8,797 nt of DNA, taken from the NCBI GenBank assembly GCA_946479075.1, contig CAMLDT010000150.1, forward strand, positions 1 to 8,797, in the 5' to 3' direction. Origin of the DNA: an uncultured Polaromonas sp. Lineage in GTDB: Bacteria > Pseudomonadota > Gammaproteobacteria > Burkholderiales > Burkholderiaceae. The notes below the pieces were generated by a model. It was not told the origin of the DNA, searched no databases, and was given only the letters and a program-made list of their open reading frames with translations. The position numbers and the translations under genes are program-made. Shown piece by piece: positions 5,968 through 8,797 of the stretch (its first letter is position 1; each line of letters begins with the position of its first letter).

Positions 5968-6864
5968 TCAGCTGACCGACTTTTTCAGCCAGTCCGCAAA
6001 GGCCGCGCATTCCCAGCGGTCCATCATGCCGGTGCGCCAGCACAGGTAGTGGGCGTGCGGGCTGGGCACGTTGCGCCCGAAAACGCTGCCGTTGCCCAGG
6101 CGCACCAGGGCGCCGTTGTCCAGCCAGGGCGCGCCCAGCTTGAGCCTGACCAGCGCCACGCCCATGCCGGCGGCCGCCGCGTCGCACATCAGCCCGATGT
6201 CGTTGAACTGCGAGCCGTCCACCGGCTCCGGCCAGTCCAGCGCATGGGCGGCAAACCAGGTGCGCCAGGGGTCCAGCGGTGAGCGCAGCAGGGCCTCGCC
6301 GTCGAGGTCTTCGGCGGCGTCGAAGGGGCCGTGTTCGCGCACATAGGCGGGGGACGCCAGCGGCGTGACCTCGTCCTGCATCAGGCGGACATGTTCGACA
6401 TCGGCATACCGGCCGGTGCCGAAACGCACCACCAGGTCGGCGTCTTCGGCGACCACATCGAGCAGCGGAATCGACACCTGCAGCGTCAGGTCGATTTCGG
6501 GGTAGGCCTCGGTGAACTGGCGCAGGCGCGGGATCAGGATGGAGCGTGCAAAGGTCGGCGTCACGGCCAGCCGCAGCTTGCGTTTGCCCGGCGCACCGCT
6601 CTGGCCGGCCGTGCCCGGGAATTTCTGCAGGATGGCAATGCCTTCGCGTACATGCGCCAGGTATTCGCTGCCCTCGGTGGTCAGCGAAAAATCGGCGCGG
6701 CCGAACAGCTTGGTGCCGATGATCTGTTCCAGCTGCTTGACCCGGTGGCTGACCGCGCTGGGCGTGACATTGAGTTCCTCCGCGGCCTGCGTGACGCTGC
6801 GCAGCCGCGCCAGCGTTTCAAAAGTCAGCAGGCACTGGATGGGTGGGATGCGGGCAGCACTCAC
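5968..6864 (-). CDS. LysR-family transcriptional regulator, GcvA-like
   Basis: The 298-residue protein has an N-terminal winged helix-turn-helix (about 7-66: FETLARLRSVTQAAEELNVT, then SAVSHRVKQLEQIIGTKLFG) and a LysR substrate-binding domain (about 94-295) opening with KLRLAVTPTFARSILIPRL. The PPIQCLLTFETLARLRSVTQ type of start and the TPSAVSHRVKQLE recognition helix resemble the GcvA subgroup, whose E. coli founder controls glycine cleavage. That does not prove the same target here. The start is a GTG with GGAG six bases before it; the GGAG belongs to the inverted repeat at 6871-6959. It lies between purU and glcD, all on the same strand, instead of the usual divergent arrangement, so its target is uncertain. 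glcD-lrgAB, purU and itself are the nearest candidates. Confidence 0.92.
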   Translation of the reverse strand: MSAARIPPIQCLLTFETLARLRSVTQAAEELNVTPSAVSHRVKQLEQIIGTKLFGRADFSLTTEGSEYLAHVREGIAILQKFPGTAGQSGAPGKRKLRLAVTPTFARSILIPRLRQFTEAYPEIDLTLQVSIPLLDVVAEDADLVVRFGTGRYADVEHVRLMQDEVTPLASPAYVREHGPFDAAEDLDGEALLRSPLDPWRTWFAAHALDWPEPVDGSQFNDIGLMCDAAAAGMGVALVRLKLGAPWLDNGALVRLGNGSVFGRNVPSPHAHYLCWRTGMMDRWECAAFADWLKKSVS

Positions 6865-6870
6865 GGCTTA

Positions 6871-6874
6871 CTCC
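6871..6874 (-). promoter_or_regulatory. Shine-Dalgarno of the LysR gene, supplied by a repeat
   Basis: GGAG on the minus strand lies six bases before the GTG start at 6864. The same four bases are the outermost part of the inverted repeat 6871-6959, so folding of that repeat would sequester them. Confidence 0.55.
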
Positions 6875-6959
6875 GTTCGCCCTGAGCCTGTCGAAGGGTA
6901 CTGTGCCGGCTTCGACCCTTCGTCGAGCTCAGGACAGGCCAAGCTCAGCCTGAACGGAG
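6871..6959. repeat. Complex inverted repeat between purU and the LysR gene
   Basis: An 89-base element is bounded by CTCCGTTC (6871-6878) and its exact reverse complement GAACGGAG (6952-6959). Inside these, after symmetrical three-base gaps, CTGAGC (6882-6887) pairs with GCTCAG (6943-6948). Further in, CGAAGGGT (6892-6899) pairs with ACCCTTCG (6915-6922), and TCGAC (6912-6916) with GTCGA (6922-6926) as an alternative. The CCTGAGCCTGTCGAAGGG type of sequence is a familiar dispersed bacterial intergenic repeat. It fills the gap after purU and before the LysR start, and could terminate, attenuate or stabilise transcripts. Confidence 0.8.
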
Positions 6960-6965
6960 AGGTGG

Positions 6966-7838
6966 TCACTTGAAGATGACGGTCTTGTGGCCGTTCAACA
7001 GCACCCGGTGCTCGCTGTGCCAGAGCACCGCGCGCGCCAGCACCTGGCTTTCGGTGTCGCGGCCCATGGCGGTCAGGGCTTCCACGGTTTTGCTGTGGTC
7101 GGCCCGGGCCACGTCCTGCTCGATGATCGGGCCTTCGTCCAGGTCGGCGGTGACGTAGTGGGCGGTTGCGCCGATCAGCTTGACGCCGCGCGCATGCGCC
7201 TGGTAATAAGGCTTGGCGCCCTTGAAGCTGGGCAAAAACGAGTGGTGGATGTTGATGGCGCGGCCCGCCAGCTTGCGGCACAGGTCGTCGCTGAGGATCT
7301 GCATGTAACGCGCCAGCACCACGAGTTCGGCGCGTTCGGCCTCGATGATGTCGTACTGGCGTTTTTCGGCCTCGGCCTTGGTCGCCGCCGTCACCGGGAT
7401 GTGGTGGAAAGGCACGTTGTAGCTGGCGGCCAGCTGGTAAAAATCGCGGTGGTTGGAGACGATGGCGCGGATGTCCAGCGGCAGCAGGCCGGACTTCCAG
7501 CGGAACAGCAAATCGTTCAGGCAGTGGCCTTCCTTGCTGACCATCAGCACCGTGCGCATGGGTTGCGTGGCCTGGTGCAGGCTCCAGCGCATGCCGAACT
7601 GCGTGCCCAGCGCGGCCAGTTGTTCTTTCAGGTCTTCAAAGGAGAGCTTGTCGCAACCAAAGCTGACGCGCATGAAAAACAGGCCGGTGGCGTCGGCCGC
7701 CGGGTCGTCGCGCTTGTCGTCGCTGAACTGCGCCGCTTCGAGGATGTTGCCGCCGCGCTCGAACAAAAAGCCGGACACCGCATGGACAATGCCCGGGCGA
7801 TCCGGGCAGGACAGGTTAAGGATATAAGTAGGGCTCAT
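6966..7838 (-). CDS. purU: Formyltetrahydrofolate deformylase PurU
   Basis: PurU hydrolyses 10-formyltetrahydrofolate to formate and tetrahydrofolate. It balances the one-carbon pool, and in E. coli supplies formate for PurT and prevents glycine/methionine-dependent folate trapping. The 290-residue length is typical. An N-terminal ACT domain (about 5-90; LNLSCPDRPGIVHAVSGFLF) is the expected ligand-sensing part. The formyltransferase-type domain (about 94-290) has KEGHCLNDLLFRW (102-114), INIHHSFLPSFKGAKPY (195-211) and HYVTADLDEGPIIEQD (227-242). By analogy with glycinamide ribonucleotide transformylase, the catalytic residues are Asn196, His198 and Asp234, all present. No Shine-Dalgarno sequence precedes the ATG. 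The gene is divergent from the aminotransferase, and the LysR gene follows beyond an inverted repeat. Confidence 0.95.
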   Translation of the reverse strand: MSPTYILNLSCPDRPGIVHAVSGFLFERGGNILEAAQFSDDKRDDPAADATGLFFMRVSFGCDKLSFEDLKEQLAALGTQFGMRWSLHQATQPMRTVLMVSKEGHCLNDLLFRWKSGLLPLDIRAIVSNHRDFYQLAASYNVPFHHIPVTAATKAEAEKRQYDIIEAERAELVVLARYMQILSDDLCRKLAGRAINIHHSFLPSFKGAKPYYQAHARGVKLIGATAHYVTADLDEGPIIEQDVARADHSKTVEALTAMGRDTESQVLARAVLWHSEHRVLLNGHKTVIFK

Positions 7839-7844
7839 GGAAGA

Positions 7845-7853
7845 ATTGTCGCA
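7845..7853 (-). promoter_or_regulatory. Candidate extended -10 element for purU
   Basis: On the minus strand TGC followed by GACAAT forms an extended -10-like element ending six bases before the purU ATG. No convincing -35 is seen, and there is no Shine-Dalgarno sequence, so a leaderless or nearly leaderless purU message is possible. Confidence 0.35.
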
Positions 7854-7889
7854 GGAGCGGTGCGGCTTTGCTCCAGACCGGTCAGCCGG

Positions 7890-7898
7890 TGCCAGAAT
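7890..7898 (+). promoter_or_regulatory. Candidate extended -10 element for the aminotransferase
   Basis: TGC followed by CAGAAT (7893-7898) resembles an extended -10 element. TTGCTC at 7868-7873 could be the -35, with a 19-base spacer. Transcription from here would give a leader of about 40 bases containing the AGGAG ribosome-binding sequence. Confidence 0.35.
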
Positions 7899-7935
7899 GC
7901 AGTTTCAAGCCCCGGCACACACGCCCTTGCCTCGC

Positions 7936-7940
7936 AGGAG
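7936..7940 (+). promoter_or_regulatory. Shine-Dalgarno of the aminotransferase gene
   Basis: AGGAG lies seven bases before the ATG at 7948, the best ribosome-binding sequence in the window. It fixes the start of the partial gene. Confidence 0.75.
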
Positions 7941-7947
7941 AATTTTG

Positions 7948-8797
7948 ATGGCCTACCCCGACTTCAACATGGACCACCAGTGGTTGCCGTTCACCCCGAA
8001 CCGCAGCTTCAAAAAGGAGCCGCGGGTGTTTGTGGCGGCCGACGGCATGTTTTTCACCACCCACGACGGCAAACAGGTGCTCGACGGCATTTCCAGCCTG
8101 TGGTGCGTGGGGGCGGGCCACAACCGCAAGCCGATCAACGAGGCCATCAAGCAGCAGCTCGACACGCTGGACTACGCGACCGCTTTCCAGGCCAGCAACG
8201 ACAAGGCTTTTGAGGCTGCCGAGATGATTGCCGCCATGGCGCCGGGCGACCTGAACCAGGTGTTGTTCTGCAACTCCGGCTCGGAAGCCGCCGACACCTC
8301 GCTGAAGGTGGCGCTGGCCTACCACCGGGCGCGCGGCGAAGGCCACCGCAATGTGTTCATCGGCCGCGAAAAGGGCTACCACGGCGTCGGTTTCGGCGGC
8401 ATGAGCGTGGGCGGCATCCCGGCCAACCGCAAGGTCTACGGTGCGGCCCTGCTGCCGCGGGTGGACCACCTGCGTTTCATCCACGACCCGGTCAAACACG
8501 CCTACATCCACGGGACCGAGCCGGTCTGGGAAGAAGACCTGCTGCTGGAACTGGAAAACCGCATCCTGCCGCTGCACGACCCGAGCAACATCGCCGCCGT
8601 GATCGTCGAGCCGGTGGCCGGCAGCGCCGGCTGGTATCTGCCGCCCCAAGGCTACCTGAAGCGCCTGCGCGAGATCTGCGACAAACACGGCATCCTGCTG
8701 ATTTTTGACGAGGTCATCACCGGCTTCGGCCGCATGGGCAAAAACTTCGGCGCCGACTATTACGGTGTGGTGCCCGACATGCTCAATTTCGCCAAGG
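7948..8797 (+). CDS. Class III aminotransferase, beta-alanine:pyruvate (omega-amino acid) type, 3' end missing
   Basis: This PLP enzyme moves the amino group of an omega-amino acid such as beta-alanine to pyruvate, or in some relatives to glyoxylate. The visible 283 residues begin MAYPDFNMDHQWLPFTPNRS, typical of the omega-amino-acid:pyruvate subgroup (usually about 440-450 residues). CNSGSEAADTSLKVALAYH (108-126) binds the PLP phosphate. GYHG (143-146), VEPVAGSAGW (220-229) and FDEVITGFGRMG (253-264) follow, with Asp254 expected to contact the PLP ring nitrogen. The last complete codon is Lys283 in PDMLNFAK, the predicted Schiff-base lysine. The start is fixed by AGGAG. It is divergent from purU across 109 bases and may share a control region with it. 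Substrate preference cannot be settled from this fragment. Confidence 0.93.
   Translation, partial: MAYPDFNMDHQWLPFTPNRSFKKEPRVFVAADGMFFTTHDGKQVLDGISSLWCVGAGHNRKPINEAIKQQLDTLDYATAFQASNDKAFEAAEMIAAMAPGDLNQVLFCNSGSEAADTSLKVALAYHRARGEGHRNVFIGREKGYHGVGFGGMSVGGIPANRKVYGAALLPRVDHLRFIHDPVKHAYIHGTEPVWEEDLLLELENRILPLHDPSNIAAVIVEPVAGSAGWYLPPQGYLKRLREICDKHGILLIFDEVITGFGRMGKNFGADYYGVVPDMLNFAK

Noticed and set aside
6871..6959. CRISPR or insertion-sequence end
   Set aside because: There is a single inverted pair without regular spacers, transposase or target duplication. It fits a dispersed intergenic repeat.
6987..8213. Long plus-strand open frame (408 residues) opposite purU
   Set aside because: Low-complexity Gly/Val/His/Arg-rich translation with no domain. 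It also runs across the purU promoter region and into the aminotransferase in another frame.

Overview
The window is GC-rich, tightly packed chromosomal DNA that looks like a member of the Comamonadaceae (Burkholderiales; Polaromonas, Rhodoferax or Variovorax type). That placement rests on the protein families and on two diverged copies of an AT-rich intergenic repeat (core GCTAT...ATAGC, ending in GGAGGCC) that I recall as common in that family. It is inference, not a database result. No mobile element, phage, CRISPR, tRNA or rRNA gene was seen, and no gene-free stretch exceeds about 150 bases.

Layout. Positions 1-451 hold the first 17 codons of a minus-strand membrane protein and a 103-residue protein of unknown function, also on minus. 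Diverging from these on plus are a bactofilin (567-1127) and a 612-residue protein joining a biotin-carrier domain to a carboxyltransferase (1229-3067). The carboxyltransferase converges on a five-gene minus-strand stretch. In transcription order this is purU (formyltetrahydrofolate deformylase), a GcvA-like LysR regulator, glcD (glycolate oxidase FAD subunit), lrgA and lrgB, the last two overlapping by 17 bases. Diverging from purU at the right edge is a class III aminotransferase of the beta-alanine:pyruvate type, cut off one base after its predicted PLP lysine codon.

How the genes may work together. LrgA/LrgB are homologous to the two halves of the plant chloroplast glycolate/glycerate carrier PLGG1, and bacterial relatives have been linked to pyruvate transport. 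Their position directly behind glcD suggests that here they move glycolate or a similar 2-hydroxy or 2-oxo acid rather than act as murein-hydrolase 'holin' regulators. PurU (one-carbon folate balance), a GcvA-like regulator and an aminotransferase that might use glyoxylate fit a loose glycolate/glyoxylate/glycine/C1 theme. This is a hypothesis from context. The carboxyltransferase fusion has no biotin carboxylase beside it and must obtain one in trans if it works.

Two further points. A complex inverted repeat lies between purU and the LysR gene, and its outer end supplies the regulator's ribosome-binding sequence. Several genes without a Shine-Dalgarno sequence have a -10-like hexamer 6-9 bases before the start codon, which suggests leaderless or near-leaderless transcripts. 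Most of the window is otherwise ordinary housekeeping and catabolic sequence; I found no clearly new system.
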